This document shows positions 16,982-25,025 of a stretch of 53,464 nucleotides of DNA, piece by piece. Source of the DNA: Roseomonas aerilata DSM 19363 (GTDB lineage Bacteria; Pseudomonadota; Alphaproteobacteria; Acetobacterales; Acetobacteraceae); assembly GCF_000711725.1 (NCBI RefSeq), contig NZ_JONP01000029.1:1-53464 (forward strand), written 5' to 3'. The notes below the pieces were generated by a model. That model ran no database searches, had not been told where the DNA came from, and was given only the letters and a program-made list of their open reading frames with translations. Made by a program: the position numbers and the translations under genes. Every line of letters begins with the position of its first letter. Position 1 is the stretch's first letter.

Positions 16982-17413
16982 ATGATCGATACCCGTCTCG
17001 CGCCCTACGCCCTTACCTTGCTGCGCCTCTCGCTCGGCGTGATGTTCCTCGCCCATGCCTGGCTCAAGGTGGCGGTGTTCACCGTGCCCGGCTTCGCCGG
17101 CTTCATGGCCCAGGCCGGCTTCCCGCCCGCACTTGCCCTGCCCGTGATCGTAGCGGAGGCAATCGGGGGCCTTGCCCTCCTTCTCGGCCTCTATGCCCGT
17201 GCCGTTTCACTCGCCCTGCTGCCGGTGCTGTCCGGCGCGCTGATGGTGCATGCCGGCAACGGCTGGGTGTTCAACGCGCCGAACGGCGGCTGGGAGTATC
17301 CAGCCTTCCTGATCGTCGGCGCGCTGGTGCAGGCTCTCGCCGGCGACGGCGCGCTAGCGCTGCGGGCCACGCCCGTGCCGACCTCCCGCCGGGCCCTCGC
17401 CGCTGCGGCCTGA
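16982..17413 (+). CDS. DoxX-family membrane protein
   Basis: A 143-residue DoxX protein with four predicted membrane helices (about 10-30, 45-65, 70-88 and 105-125). LRLSLGVMFLAHAWLKV at the N-terminus is the DoxX hallmark. DoxX-type proteins (MhqP, CatD) often accompany quinone- or thiol-stress dioxygenases and are thought to interact with membrane quinones, although the reaction is unproven. The ATG at 16982 follows GGAG; the frame is open 22 codons earlier but without a site. It is divergent from the MhqO-like gene and followed by a LysR gene. Confidence 0.87.
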   Translation: MIDTRLAPYALTLLRLSLGVMFLAHAWLKVAVFTVPGFAGFMAQAGFPPALALPVIVAEAIGGLALLLGLYARAVSLALLPVLSGALMVHAGNGWVFNAPNGGWEYPAFLIVGALVQALAGDGALALRATPVPTSRRALAAAA

Positions 17414-17438
17414 ACGGCCTAGCATCATCGCAACCCGT

Positions 17439-17465
17439 CGGCGGCACGGTTTTTCCGTGCCGCCG
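17439..17465. terminator. Strong hairpin between doxX and lysR
   Basis: CGGCGGCACGG (17439-17449) and CCGTGCCGCCG (17455-17465) form a perfect 11-bp stem with a TTTTT loop, 26 bases after the doxX stop. It probably ends doxX transcription. It also covers a GTG at 17457 that would otherwise be the first start of the LysR frame, which argues for the later GTG. Confidence 0.6.
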
Positions 17466-17489
17466 GCTTCGCGCGCCAGGACCACCGCC

Positions 17490-18410
17490 GTGAAGGAACC
17501 AGCCCGCACCCTCGCCTGGGACGACTTCCGCCTGATCGACGCGGTGGCCGCCACGCGCAACCTGCCCGCGGCGGCCGCCCGGCTGGGCATGGACCACTCT
17601 ACCGTCTTCCGGCGCCTGAAGGCGATCGAGGCGACACTCGGCCAGTCGCTCTTCGAGCGGCACCGCAGCGGCTACACGCTGACGCCGGCGGGCGAGGAGA
17701 TGGCGGCCCTGGCGGCGCGGGTGGACGAGGATATCACGACCGTCACGCGCCGCCTGGCCGGCCAGGCCGTCGCGCCTTCAGGCGAGGTGCGGGTCGCCAC
17801 CAGCGACAGCCTGCTGTCGGATCTCCTGCTGCCGATGCTGACCACCTTCCGCGCAGCGAACCCGGCGATCCGGCTGGACGTGGTGACCGGCAACGCGGCG
17901 CTGAACCTTTCCCGCCGCGACGCGGACGTGGCGGTGCGCGCGACGGACAACCCGCCGGACACGCTGGTGGGCCGGCGCGCCGCACGCATCGCCTGGGCGC
18001 TCTACGGCGCCGCCGGCGCGGACCACCCGCAAGACCCGGCCGAGAGCGCACGCTGGGTCTGCCTTGGCGACAACCTGGCGGGGTTGAGGGTCGTGCGTTT
18101 CGCCCAGGCGATCGTTGCCCCCGGGCGGCTGGCCGCGCGCTTCGACACGGTGCTCGGGCTTGCTCACGGGGTGGCGGCTGGGATCGGGGTCGGGCACCTG
18201 CCCTGCTTCATTGGCGATGCCTGGCCGGGCCTGGTGCGGCTCGCACCGCCCGACCCGGCCTATGCCTCCGACCTCTGGCTCCTTACCCATCCCGACCTCC
18301 GGCACACGCCGCGGGTACGCGCGCTGCTGGATCACCTGGCCGGGGCGATAGCGGCGAAGCGCCCGCTGATCGAAGGCGCCTCGTCGCCCCTCAGCCCCGG
18401 CCCGGCATGA
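17490..18410 (+). CDS. LysR-family regulator of the mhq-like locus
   Basis: A 306-residue LysR regulator with the helix-turn-helix at about residues 8-65 (WDDFRLIDAVAATRNLPAAAARLGMDHSTVFRRLKAIE) and a substrate-binding domain to about 295. The GTG at 17490 is preferred over 17457: it has a CCAGGA site and the earlier one lies inside a hairpin. Bacillus controls mhq genes with a MarR repressor; a LysR here would be a different control of a similar cassette. Its 3' end overlaps the convergent MFS gene by 20 bases (18391-18410). Confidence 0.9.
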   Translation: MKEPARTLAWDDFRLIDAVAATRNLPAAAARLGMDHSTVFRRLKAIEATLGQSLFERHRSGYTLTPAGEEMAALAARVDEDITTVTRRLAGQAVAPSGEVRVATSDSLLSDLLLPMLTTFRAANPAIRLDVVTGNAALNLSRRDADVAVRATDNPPDTLVGRRAARIAWALYGAAGADHPQDPAESARWVCLGDNLAGLRVVRFAQAIVAPGRLAARFDTVLGLAHGVAAGIGVGHLPCFIGDAWPGLVRLAPPDPAYASDLWLLTHPDLRHTPRVRALLDHLAGAIAAKRPLIEGASSPLSPGPA

Positions 18411-19977
18411 TGGTCAGGAAGTGGCGGACCACCGGCGCCTCCGGCCCCCTGTGGAAGCCGCGCACGGCTCCCTGCACGTCGGCGTCAGCGCGGGAGACGC
18501 GGTGGTGCTGGCGAAGGTGCTCGGCCCAACTCTCCACGATGAACCATTCCACTATTTTCTCCGGGTCGGCCGCGTCCTCGGTGATCCCCCAATCGAAAGC
18601 GCCATCGCGCCGCCGCTCCGTGGAGAGGTCCTCCACGGCGCGGAGAAATGGGCCGCGATCCGCCTTGGCGACACGGTACTCGATGAGGATCAGCACGGGG
18701 CCGCGGTCGTGGGGCACGGGGTCGGTCGTCAGCGGCTCCGGCCAGTGGTTGGAGGGGACGAGGTCCGCCTCCCCGGCCGGCAATTTCACGCGGTGCAGCA
18801 CGAAGGACACCAGCACGAGGCCCCCTGCCCCAGCAAGTAGCGCGGCCGGTACCCCTGCCACCTCCGCCACGAGGCCCCAGCTGAGGCTTCCGAGCGCCAT
18901 CGCCCCGTTGAACACGGTGAGGTAGACGGCCAGCGCCCGGCCGCGGACCCAGTTCGGCAGTATGGCCTGCGCCGCGCCGTTGAGGGTGGTCAGCGCCACG
19001 ATCCAGGCGATGCCGAGGAGTAGCAGGGCAGGCAGCGCCAGCCAGGTAGGTGGTGCGAGCGCCAGGGCGGCCATGACAGCTGCCGCAGCGATGCTGGCCG
19101 CCAGCATCAGGCCGTCCGCGTCCAGCACCGTGCGCAGGCGAGGCAGCAGCAGCGCCCCGCCGATGGCCCCCAGCCCGACCGCGCCCAACAGGATCCCGTA
19201 GAGTTCGGCATCGCCGCCCAGCAGGTTGCGCGCCACCAGCGGCAGCAGCGCCCAGACCGCGCTGGCGAAGGCGAAGAAGATGGCGGCCCGCAACAGCACC
19301 ACGTGCAGCTCACGGCTGGCGCGGGCGTAGCGGATGCCGGCCCGGAAGGCGCCGCCGAAGTTCTCGGCCAGGGCGTCCTCCGCCTTCGCAGGGCGCTTCC
19401 ACCAGAGCAGGGCGAGGATCACGACGGCGTAGCTCGCCAGGTCCGCGCCGTAGGTGACGGCAGCGCCGGCTGCCGAGAGCAGCAGCCCGCCCGCTGCCGG
19501 CCCGATGGCCCGGGCGATGTTGATACCAAGGGAGTTGAGCGCGACAGCCCCCTTCATCTCCTTCGCCGGCACGAGTTCCGGCACGATGGCCTGCCAGGTC
19601 GGCGCCATCAGGGCCGCACCGATGCCGCCGACGAAGGTGAGCGCGACGAGCGCCGTGACCGTCATCAGCCCGAGCGAGGACAGGACCATCAGCGCCGCGC
19701 TTACCGCGGCGAGCAGCACCTGCACGGCGATCAGGAACCGCCGGCGGTCCAGGATGTCGGAAAGAACGCCGGCCGGGATTGCCAGCAGGAAGATCGGCAG
19801 CGTGCCCGCCGCCTGGATCAGCGAGACGGCTGCGGGGCCGGCGGCGAGGTCCGTCACCAGCCAGGAGCTGGCAACATCCCGCATGAAGCTGCCGGTGTTG
19901 CCGAGGACGGTGGCCGCCCAGACCACCGCAAAGGTGGTCTGCCGCAGCGGGGCGAAGGAGCCGGGCGTGCCACTCAT
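18391..19977 (-). CDS. MFS exporter fused to a C-terminal ABM-like domain
   Basis: A 528-residue protein in two parts. Residues 1 to about 415 are a 12-helix major facilitator of the EntS/MFS_3 type, starting FAPLRQTTFAVVWAATVLGNTG and with GVLSDILDRRRFL as the loop 2-3 motif. Residues about 425-525 are a soluble dimeric alpha-beta barrel of the antibiotic biosynthesis monooxygenase kind (VLILIEYRVAKADRGPFLRA, then KIVEWFIVESWAEHLRQHHR). The tail may sense or degrade the exported compound. The ATG at 19977 overlaps the DoxX stop by four bases; the frame is open for 250 codons further upstream through neighbours but is not coding there. Last gene of a six-gene operon. Confidence 0.88.
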   Translation of the reverse strand: MSGTPGSFAPLRQTTFAVVWAATVLGNTGSFMRDVASSWLVTDLAAGPAAVSLIQAAGTLPIFLLAIPAGVLSDILDRRRFLIAVQVLLAAVSAALMVLSSLGLMTVTALVALTFVGGIGAALMAPTWQAIVPELVPAKEMKGAVALNSLGINIARAIGPAAGGLLLSAAGAAVTYGADLASYAVVILALLWWKRPAKAEDALAENFGGAFRAGIRYARASRELHVVLLRAAIFFAFASAVWALLPLVARNLLGGDAELYGILLGAVGLGAIGGALLLPRLRTVLDADGLMLAASIAAAAVMAALALAPPTWLALPALLLLGIAWIVALTTLNGAAQAILPNWVRGRALAVYLTVFNGAMALGSLSWGLVAEVAGVPAALLAGAGGLVLVSFVLHRVKLPAGEADLVPSNHWPEPLTTDPVPHDRGPVLILIEYRVAKADRGPFLRAVEDLSTERRRDGAFDWGITEDAADPEKIVEWFIVESWAEHLRQHHRVSRADADVQGAVRGFHRGPEAPVVRHFLTIMPGRG

Positions 19978-20363
19978 GCCGGCCTCCGATCCCACAGTGC
20001 GACGAGGAGGAAGGCCCCGGCCAGGCCGAGATGCTCGTAGAACGAGTTCGCCATCATGAATCGCTCCATGCCGCCCGGCAGTTCCCAGTAGCGGTTCGCG
20101 ATGAGGGCCGCGGCAAGCGTGAAAGCCATCAGCCCCAGCGCGCCGAGCCAGCGATGCCGGCCCGCCAGGACCATCGCGCTGGCCACGAGTTCCAGGGCGA
20201 TGGTGGCGGCGGCCGTGGCGCGCGGCAGAGGCAGCCCGAAATGGGCTGCCTCCGCTACCGCGCCAGGATAGTCGAGCAGCTTGTTCACCCCGCCCTGGAT
20301 GTAGGCCGCGCAGAGCGCGAGAAGCCCGGGGAACGTTAGTGCGCGGCGCGTGGCCGTACTCAC
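19974..20363 (-). CDS. DoxX-family membrane protein
   Basis: A 129-residue DoxX-type protein with four hydrophobic helices (about 12-30, 48-66, 72-90 and 108-124). It has the LALCAAYIQGGVNKLLDYPGA N-terminal signature. It is a second, distant DoxX in this window besides 16982-17413. Two bases separate it from the amidohydrolase gene, and its stop overlaps the MFS start, so it is translated as part of that operon. The role is likely membrane-associated redox or small-molecule handling; not established. Confidence 0.85.
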   Translation of the reverse strand: MSTATRRALTFPGLLALCAAYIQGGVNKLLDYPGAVAEAAHFGLPLPRATAAATIALELVASAMVLAGRHRWLGALGLMAFTLAAALIANRYWELPGGMERFMMANSFYEHLGLAGAFLLVALWDRRPA

Positions 20364-20365
20364 CC

Positions 20366-22324
20366 TCAGAAGGTCCAGCAGGAGCAGCCGAGGGCGCCCC
20401 AGAACCCTTGGTCGTTGCCCGCCGGACCGGAGGCTGCCCAGGCACGGGCGTGGTCGTGCCCATGCACGCCGCAGGCAGCATCGCAGCAGCGGGCGACGGC
20501 ACGGGCGAAGGCGCCGGCCGCCCCGGGCTTCTCCGCCCGGCGGTTCTGGTAGCCGCCGAAGTGGCGCACGGGTGACCAGTCCGGCATGGCCGGCGGCAGG
20601 GCGGGCGCGAAGGAGGCAAAGTCCCCTGCCCCGTGCACCACCTTGCCGCCGACGATGGTAAGGATGGAGGTGACGTCCTGAATCTCATTCCCTGGCACCT
20701 TGAAGTAGTCCCGGTCGAGCACCGCGAGGTCCGCAAGCTGGCCCTCCGCGATCCGGCCCTTCTTGCCCTCCTCGTTCGAGAACCAGGTGACCTTCTCTGT
20801 CATCATCCGCAGCGCCGTCTCGCGGTCCAGCGTGTTGCGCTCCGGCGTGATGCGAAGGCCGCCGAGGGTCTTGCCCTGGGTGAGCCAATAGAGAGCGACC
20901 CAGGGATTGTAGGATGAAACCCTGGTGGCGTCCGTGCCGGCGGAGACCTTCACACCCATCTCCAGCATCTTCGCCACCGGTGGCGTTGCCTCTGCCGCCC
21001 GGGCACCGTAGCGCTCCACGAAGTACTCGCCCTGGTAGGCCATGCGGTGCTGCACGGCCACGCCGCCGCCCAGGCGGGCGATGCGCTCCAGGTTGCGTTC
21101 GGTGACGGTCTCGGCGTGGTCGAAGATCCAGTGCAGGTCGCCGATGGGCATCTCGGCGTTCACCTTCTCGAACACGTCGAGCGCGCGGGAGATGGTCTGG
21201 TCGTAGGTGGCATGCAGCCGCCACGGCCAGCGGTTCTGGATGAGGATACGGACCACCGCCTCCAGCTCCGGCTCCATCTCTGGCGGCATCTCCGGCCGCT
21301 CTACCCGGAAATCCTCGAAATCAGCGGCGGAGAAGACGAGCATCTCGCCGGCGCCGTTCAGGCGGAAATAGTCGTCGCCCTGCTGGTACTTCGCGCTGCC
21401 CGTCCAGCGGAGGAAGTCCTCCTTCTCCTGCTTCGGCTTCTGGGTGAACAGGTTGTAGGCGATGCGCACCGTCAGCTCGCCGTCCTCGGCCAGCTTCTGG
21501 ATCACCTTGTAATCGTCCGGGTAGTTCTGGTAGCCGCCGCCCGCGTCTATCGCGCCCGTCACCCCCAGGCGGTTCAGGTCCCGCAGGAAGTGGCGGGTGG
21601 AGTTCAGCTGGTAGTCGAAGGGTAGCGTCGGTCCCTTGGCCAGCGTGGCGTAGAGAACGGTGGCGCTGGGCTTGGCCAGCAGCAGGCCGGTCGGCGTGCC
21701 GTCCGGGGCGCGCTGGATCTCGCCGCCCGGCGGGTTCGGCGTGTCCTTCGTATAGCCCGCTGCCCGCAGCGCCGCGCCGTTCAGCAGCGCGCGGTCGTAA
21801 AGATGGAGAATGAAGACCGGCGTGTCGGGCGCGAGCGCGTTGATCTCCTCCAGCGTCGGCAGGCGCTTCTCCTCGAACTGGTGCTCGGTGAAGCCGCCGA
21901 CGATGCGAACCCATTGCGGTGGTGGCGTGATAGCCACCTGCTTGCGCAGCATCTCCATCGCGGTGGCGAGGCTGCGCACGCCGTCCCAGCGCAGCTCCAT
22001 GTTGAAGTTCAGGCCACCGCGAATGACGTGCAGGTGGTTGTCGATCAGCCCTGGAATAAGCCGCCGCCCCTTCAGGTCGATCACCCGTGTGCCAGGCCCT
22101 GCCGTCGGCAGGATCGCCGCGCTGTCACCCACTGCCGAGAAGCGGCCATTCGTGACCGCCACAGCCTGCGGGGCCGGATTGCTCCGGTCCAGCGTGGTGA
22201 TCTCGCCGTTGTGCAGGATCAGGTCGGGCGCGGATGCGGCCATGGCGGGGCTCCGTTCAAGGGTGGACAGGCCAAAGGCGGTCAGGCCGCCCGCGATGCT
22301 GCGGCGGGAGAGATTCGGCATCAC
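20366..22324 (-). CDS. Exported amidohydrolase (YtcJ-like)
   Basis: A 652-residue metal-dependent amidohydrolase of the YtcJ/amidohydro_3 group. The N-terminus NLSRRSIAGGLTAFGLS looks like a twin-arginine signal, with a cleavage site near residue 30 (AMAA). The first metal pair is in PGLIDNHLHVIRGG (94-107), later metal His in WIFDHAETVT and VQHRMAYQG, and the catalytic Asp in SAGTDATRVSS. The about 60 C-terminal residues contain a Cys/His-rich segment (ARCCDAACGVHGHDHA) that is not part of the family and might bind metal. Members hydrolyse N-substituted formamides and similar amides; the substrate is unknown. Its start overlaps the XapX stop by four bases. Confidence 0.9.
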   Translation of the reverse strand: MMPNLSRRSIAGGLTAFGLSTLERSPAMAASAPDLILHNGEITTLDRSNPAPQAVAVTNGRFSAVGDSAAILPTAGPGTRVIDLKGRRLIPGLIDNHLHVIRGGLNFNMELRWDGVRSLATAMEMLRKQVAITPPPQWVRIVGGFTEHQFEEKRLPTLEEINALAPDTPVFILHLYDRALLNGAALRAAGYTKDTPNPPGGEIQRAPDGTPTGLLLAKPSATVLYATLAKGPTLPFDYQLNSTRHFLRDLNRLGVTGAIDAGGGYQNYPDDYKVIQKLAEDGELTVRIAYNLFTQKPKQEKEDFLRWTGSAKYQQGDDYFRLNGAGEMLVFSAADFEDFRVERPEMPPEMEPELEAVVRILIQNRWPWRLHATYDQTISRALDVFEKVNAEMPIGDLHWIFDHAETVTERNLERIARLGGGVAVQHRMAYQGEYFVERYGARAAEATPPVAKMLEMGVKVSAGTDATRVSSYNPWVALYWLTQGKTLGGLRITPERNTLDRETALRMMTEKVTWFSNEEGKKGRIAEGQLADLAVLDRDYFKVPGNEIQDVTSILTIVGGKVVHGAGDFASFAPALPPAMPDWSPVRHFGGYQNRRAEKPGAAGAFARAVARCCDAACGVHGHDHARAWAASGPAGNDQGFWGALGCSCWTF

Positions 22325-22581
22325 GTGTGGTCCCTTGCGATGGCGTCGTGGCCGGGCAGCCGGCCGAAGAGGTGCCGGGCGCAGCCGGCCTGCGAGACCG
22401 CTGCGGAAGGGGAATGCCCTTCCAGCAGGCGCCGAGCCACCGGCACGACCTGCTCGCCCAGCAGGATGCCGAGCAGGCCCACCAGCGCGATCACTGGCGG
22501 TGCCGGAGAGCGGACGCCCATCAGGCTGTACACCGCGCCCACGAGCAGGCCGGCGCCGAGGGATAGCAGGTAGGGCTTCAT
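22321..22581 (-). CDS. XapX domain small membrane protein
   Basis: An 86-residue protein with the XapX (DUF1427) domain: two short hydrophobic helices, SLGAGLLVGAVYSLMGVRSPAPP (7-29) and IALVGLLGILLGEQVV. The tail of about 35 residues is polar. Function is not known for the family; it often sits in operons with amidohydrolases and isochorismatase-type hydrolases, as here. It overlaps the amidohydrolase start by four bases (22321-22324). Confidence 0.88.
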   Translation of the reverse strand: MKPYLLSLGAGLLVGAVYSLMGVRSPAPPVIALVGLLGILLGEQVVPVARRLLEGHSPSAAVSQAGCARHLFGRLPGHDAIARDHT

Positions 22582-22632
22582 CGCTACTTCCGAGGGGCGC
22601 CGGGCGCTGTGTCCCGGCGCACGGTTGCCGTC

Positions 22633-23292
22633 TCAGCCCTCGTGGGCGTTGAACATCGTCTTGGCGTAGATGATGCCCAGGCCGTAGCCACCGCCGTACT
22701 TCTTCGCGATCCCGGTGGTCATGTCGTAGGTTCCTGTGCGGGCCCAGTCACGCTGCAGCTCCAGTAGGTATTGCAGCGCGGTCATCGGCCGCGCGCCGGC
22801 CTGGATCATGCGCTCCACCGCGCGCTCATGCGCCTCGGTCGAGACGTCGCCGCAGGCATCGGCGATGAAGTAGACCTCGAAGCCCTGGTCCAGCGCGGAA
22901 AGCGCCGGGCCGACGATGCATACGCCCGTCCAGAGCCCGGCCAGCACGATGCGGTGCTTGCCGATGCGGTTCACCTCCTCGATCACCGCCGCATCCTCCC
23001 AGGTGTTCATGGAGGTGCGGTCAAGCAGAGCCTGGTTCGGGAAGGGCGCGGTGACCTCCTCGAACATCGGACCGGAGAAGGACTTCTCGGCTACCGTTGT
23101 AAGGATGGTGGAGACGCCGAAGCCGGCGGCAGCGGCGGAAACGAGGGCTGCGTTGTTCCGCAGCGTGACCGGATCGATCGACTTGGTCGCGAAAGCCATC
23201 TGCGATTGGAAGTCGATCAGGATGAGCGTGTGGTCGGAAGGGTTCAGCAGGAGCTTGCCAGGGCTTGGGGTTGCGGTGGGCATATCGGCCAT
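22633..23292 (-). CDS. Isochorismatase-family cysteine hydrolase (YcaC-like)
   Basis: A 219-residue cysteine hydrolase: Asp27 (LILIDFQSQM), SMNTWED (94-100) and nucleophile Cys125 (GLWTGVCIVGPA). It ends with a family-typical extension GGGYGLGIIYAKTMFNAHEG. ATG codons at 23292 and 23283 are both possible; AGGG lies nine bases before the second, so the protein may start at MPTATPSPGK. It is a paralogue of 6067-6687 and again lies beside a chloroperoxidase-like hydrolase. Within its operon it could release an amine or acid from the compound handled by the amidohydrolase, an inference from context only. Confidence 0.9.
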   Translation of the reverse strand: MADMPTATPSPGKLLLNPSDHTLILIDFQSQMAFATKSIDPVTLRNNAALVSAAAAGFGVSTILTTVAEKSFSGPMFEEVTAPFPNQALLDRTSMNTWEDAAVIEEVNRIGKHRIVLAGLWTGVCIVGPALSALDQGFEVYFIADACGDVSTEAHERAVERMIQAGARPMTALQYLLELQRDWARTGTYDMTTGIAKKYGGGYGLGIIYAKTMFNAHEG

Positions 23293-23419
23293 CCCTATCG
23301 TGGCTGGTGTGGTGCGATGATTGCGGCGAAACGGGCGCAAGGCCATGACGGCGACCGCAATACGAGGATTGCATGCGCGCAATTGAGGCGCGGGGCGCCG
23401 CTACGGGCGCCCTTCCCGT

Positions 23420-24385
23420 TCAGGACCTGGCGAAGGCGAGCAGGTCGGCGTTCAGCTGGTCGCGCGCCGTATCGGGCAGCGCGTGGGCGACACCCGGATA
23501 GACCTTCAGGGTCGCCCGTGGCGCAAGCTTCGCGGAGCGCATGCCGGTGGCCGCGATCGGCACCACCTGGTCGTCATCGCCGTGCAGGACCAGCACGGGG
23601 ATGGTCAGCTTTTTCAAGTCCTCCGTCAGGTCCGTCTCGGAGAACGCCCTGATGCAGTCGTACTCGTTCTTCAGCCCGCCCATCATGCCCTGCAGCCAGA
23701 AGCTGTCGCGCATGCCTTGCGTCACCTGGGCGCCAGAGCGGTTCGCGCCGAAGAACACCGTGGTGAAATCCTGGAAAAGCTGGGACCGGTCCTTCAGCAT
23801 GCTGGCGCGCAACCCGTCCAGCGCCTCCAGCGGCACGCCCTCCGGGCTCGCCTCGTTCTTCACCAGGAGGGGCGCGACCGCGCTGACAAGCACGAGCTTG
23901 GTGATGCGGGATGTGCCGTGGCGCCCTGCCACATGCAGCACTTCGCCGCCGCCCGTTGAATGGCCAACCATCATCGCGCCGCGCAGGTCGAGGTGCTCCA
24001 TCAGCGCGTAGAGGTCGTCCGCGTAGGTGTCCATGTCGTTGCCCGAAAAGGGCTGGGAAGAACGCCCGTGGCCGCGCCGGTCATGGGCGATGCAGCGGAA
24101 TCCGTTGGAGGAGAGATGCATCATCTGCGCCTCCCAGGCATCGCTGCTCAGCGGCCAGCCGTGGCTGAATACGATTGGCGTGCCGCTGCCCCAATCCTTG
24201 TAGTAGATCGAGGTGCCGTCCCGCGTAGTGAAGGTGGACATGCTGCGATGCTCCAGAAGCTGTTGGGTGTGATGCGCCGTCGCGGTCTGCGCGCCGGCAG
24301 GAAGGGTCGGGAGAGCCGCGGCGCCGATGCTGCCCAGGACCAGGCCACGGCGGGCAGCCGCGCCGGCGGGTGATCTGTCATCCAT
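23420..24385 (-). CDS. Exported chloroperoxidase-type alpha/beta hydrolase
   Basis: A 321-residue protein if started at the ATG at 24385. This adds a twin-arginine-like leader (residues 1 to about 33, [20 protein letters not shown], then AGAQT) to a 273-residue hydrolase that could also start at the internal ATG 24241. The hydrolase part has FSHGWP, GHSTGG with the nucleophilic serine, HGDDDQVVP and GVAHAL. It is close in sequence to the leaderless hydrolase 4721-5548 (shared [10 protein letters not shown] and [11 protein letters not shown]). The pair may act on the same type of substrate on two sides of the membrane. Probably first gene of the six-gene minus-strand operon. Confidence 0.87.
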   Translation of the reverse strand: MDDRSPAGAAARRGLVLGSIGAAALPTLPAGAQTATAHHTQQLLEHRSMSTFTTRDGTSIYYKDWGSGTPIVFSHGWPLSSDAWEAQMMHLSSNGFRCIAHDRRGHGRSSQPFSGNDMDTYADDLYALMEHLDLRGAMMVGHSTGGGEVLHVAGRHGTSRITKLVLVSAVAPLLVKNEASPEGVPLEALDGLRASMLKDRSQLFQDFTTVFFGANRSGAQVTQGMRDSFWLQGMMGGLKNEYDCIRAFSETDLTEDLKKLTIPVLVLHGDDDQVVPIAATGMRSAKLAPRATLKVYPGVAHALPDTARDQLNADLLAFARS

Positions 24386-24571
24386 GCCGCTTCTCCTGCC
24401 GTGCCCGGGCACCACGACGCGCGGGGCTCTCGCTCGGACAGGACGGAGGCTAGGCGCTGGCGTAGTAGCCCTCTTGTCAGGCATCGACGGATTTGAACGA
24501 TCCGCACATCGTCAGCGGCCCGGTGCGCGAAATCGGCAGGGCAGGACAGGGAGATAAGGCCTGATCTTTCG

Positions 24572-24606
24572 TATAGTGTCGTGTCGAGGTCCGACGCGGT
24601 ATAGCT
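24572..24606 (+). promoter_or_regulatory. Promoter-like TATAGT and GGTATAGCT element before receiver gene
   Basis: TATAGT (24572-24577) matches five of six bases of a -10 box, though no good -35 is seen. GGTATAGCT (24598-24606) recurs exactly at 29716-29724 in the intergenic region upstream of the AraC gene, which also contains CTATACGAA, the complement of TTCGTATAG here. The repetition suggests a shared control element. Confidence 0.35.
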
Positions 24607-24653
24607 GAACCGGACCGTCGTGCCCGTGCGGGGTCCCGGGAAGGTCGGACGGC

Positions 24654-25025
24654 TTGCGAGATCACCTCATTGCCATCGTGGATGACGACGACAGCGTCAG
24701 GGTGGCGCTGACAAGCCTCGCGCGGTCCGCCGGGCTCAGGGCCAGGGCATACGCCTCGGCGGACGCATTCCTGGCGGAGGATCTTTCACCCTTCGACTGC
24801 GTTGTCTCCGACATTCAGATGCCGAAGCTGTCCGGCTTCGACCTGCTTCAGGCGGTGCGGTCCCGCCGCGCCGAGCTGCCGGTGATTCTGATCACCGCCT
24901 ACCCCGACGAGCGCATCCAACAACGCGCCATCAGCGGCGGGGCGCGCTTCTTCCTCGAGAAGCCCTGCGACCCCAACCTCCTCGTCACACGGCTCGCGGA
25001 GGCGATGAAGGCGGACGACCCATGA
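24654..25025 (+). CDS. Single-domain response regulator
   Basis: A 123-residue stand-alone receiver: acidic residues DDDD (10-13), phosphoacceptor Asp53 in CVVSDIQMP, Thr in ILITAYP and Lys in FFLEKPC. There is no output domain, so it works as a phosphorelay or allosteric partner. The start is TTG at 24654, with GGAAGG about nine bases upstream; this gives the complete first strand (LIAIVDDD). Its TGA overlaps the ATG of the large sensor kinase by four bases (25022-25025), so the two are made together and the kinase is its likely phosphodonor. Confidence 0.9.
   Translation: MRDHLIAIVDDDDSVRVALTSLARSAGLRARAYASADAFLAEDLSPFDCVVSDIQMPKLSGFDLLQAVRSRRAELPVILITAYPDERIQQRAISGGARFFLEKPCDPNLLVTRLAEAMKADDP

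Noticed and set aside
18391-20736. A 781-codon minus-strand open frame
   Set aside because: Codons before 19977 run out of frame through the DoxX and amidohydrolase genes; the MFS start with a four-base overlap explains the true gene.
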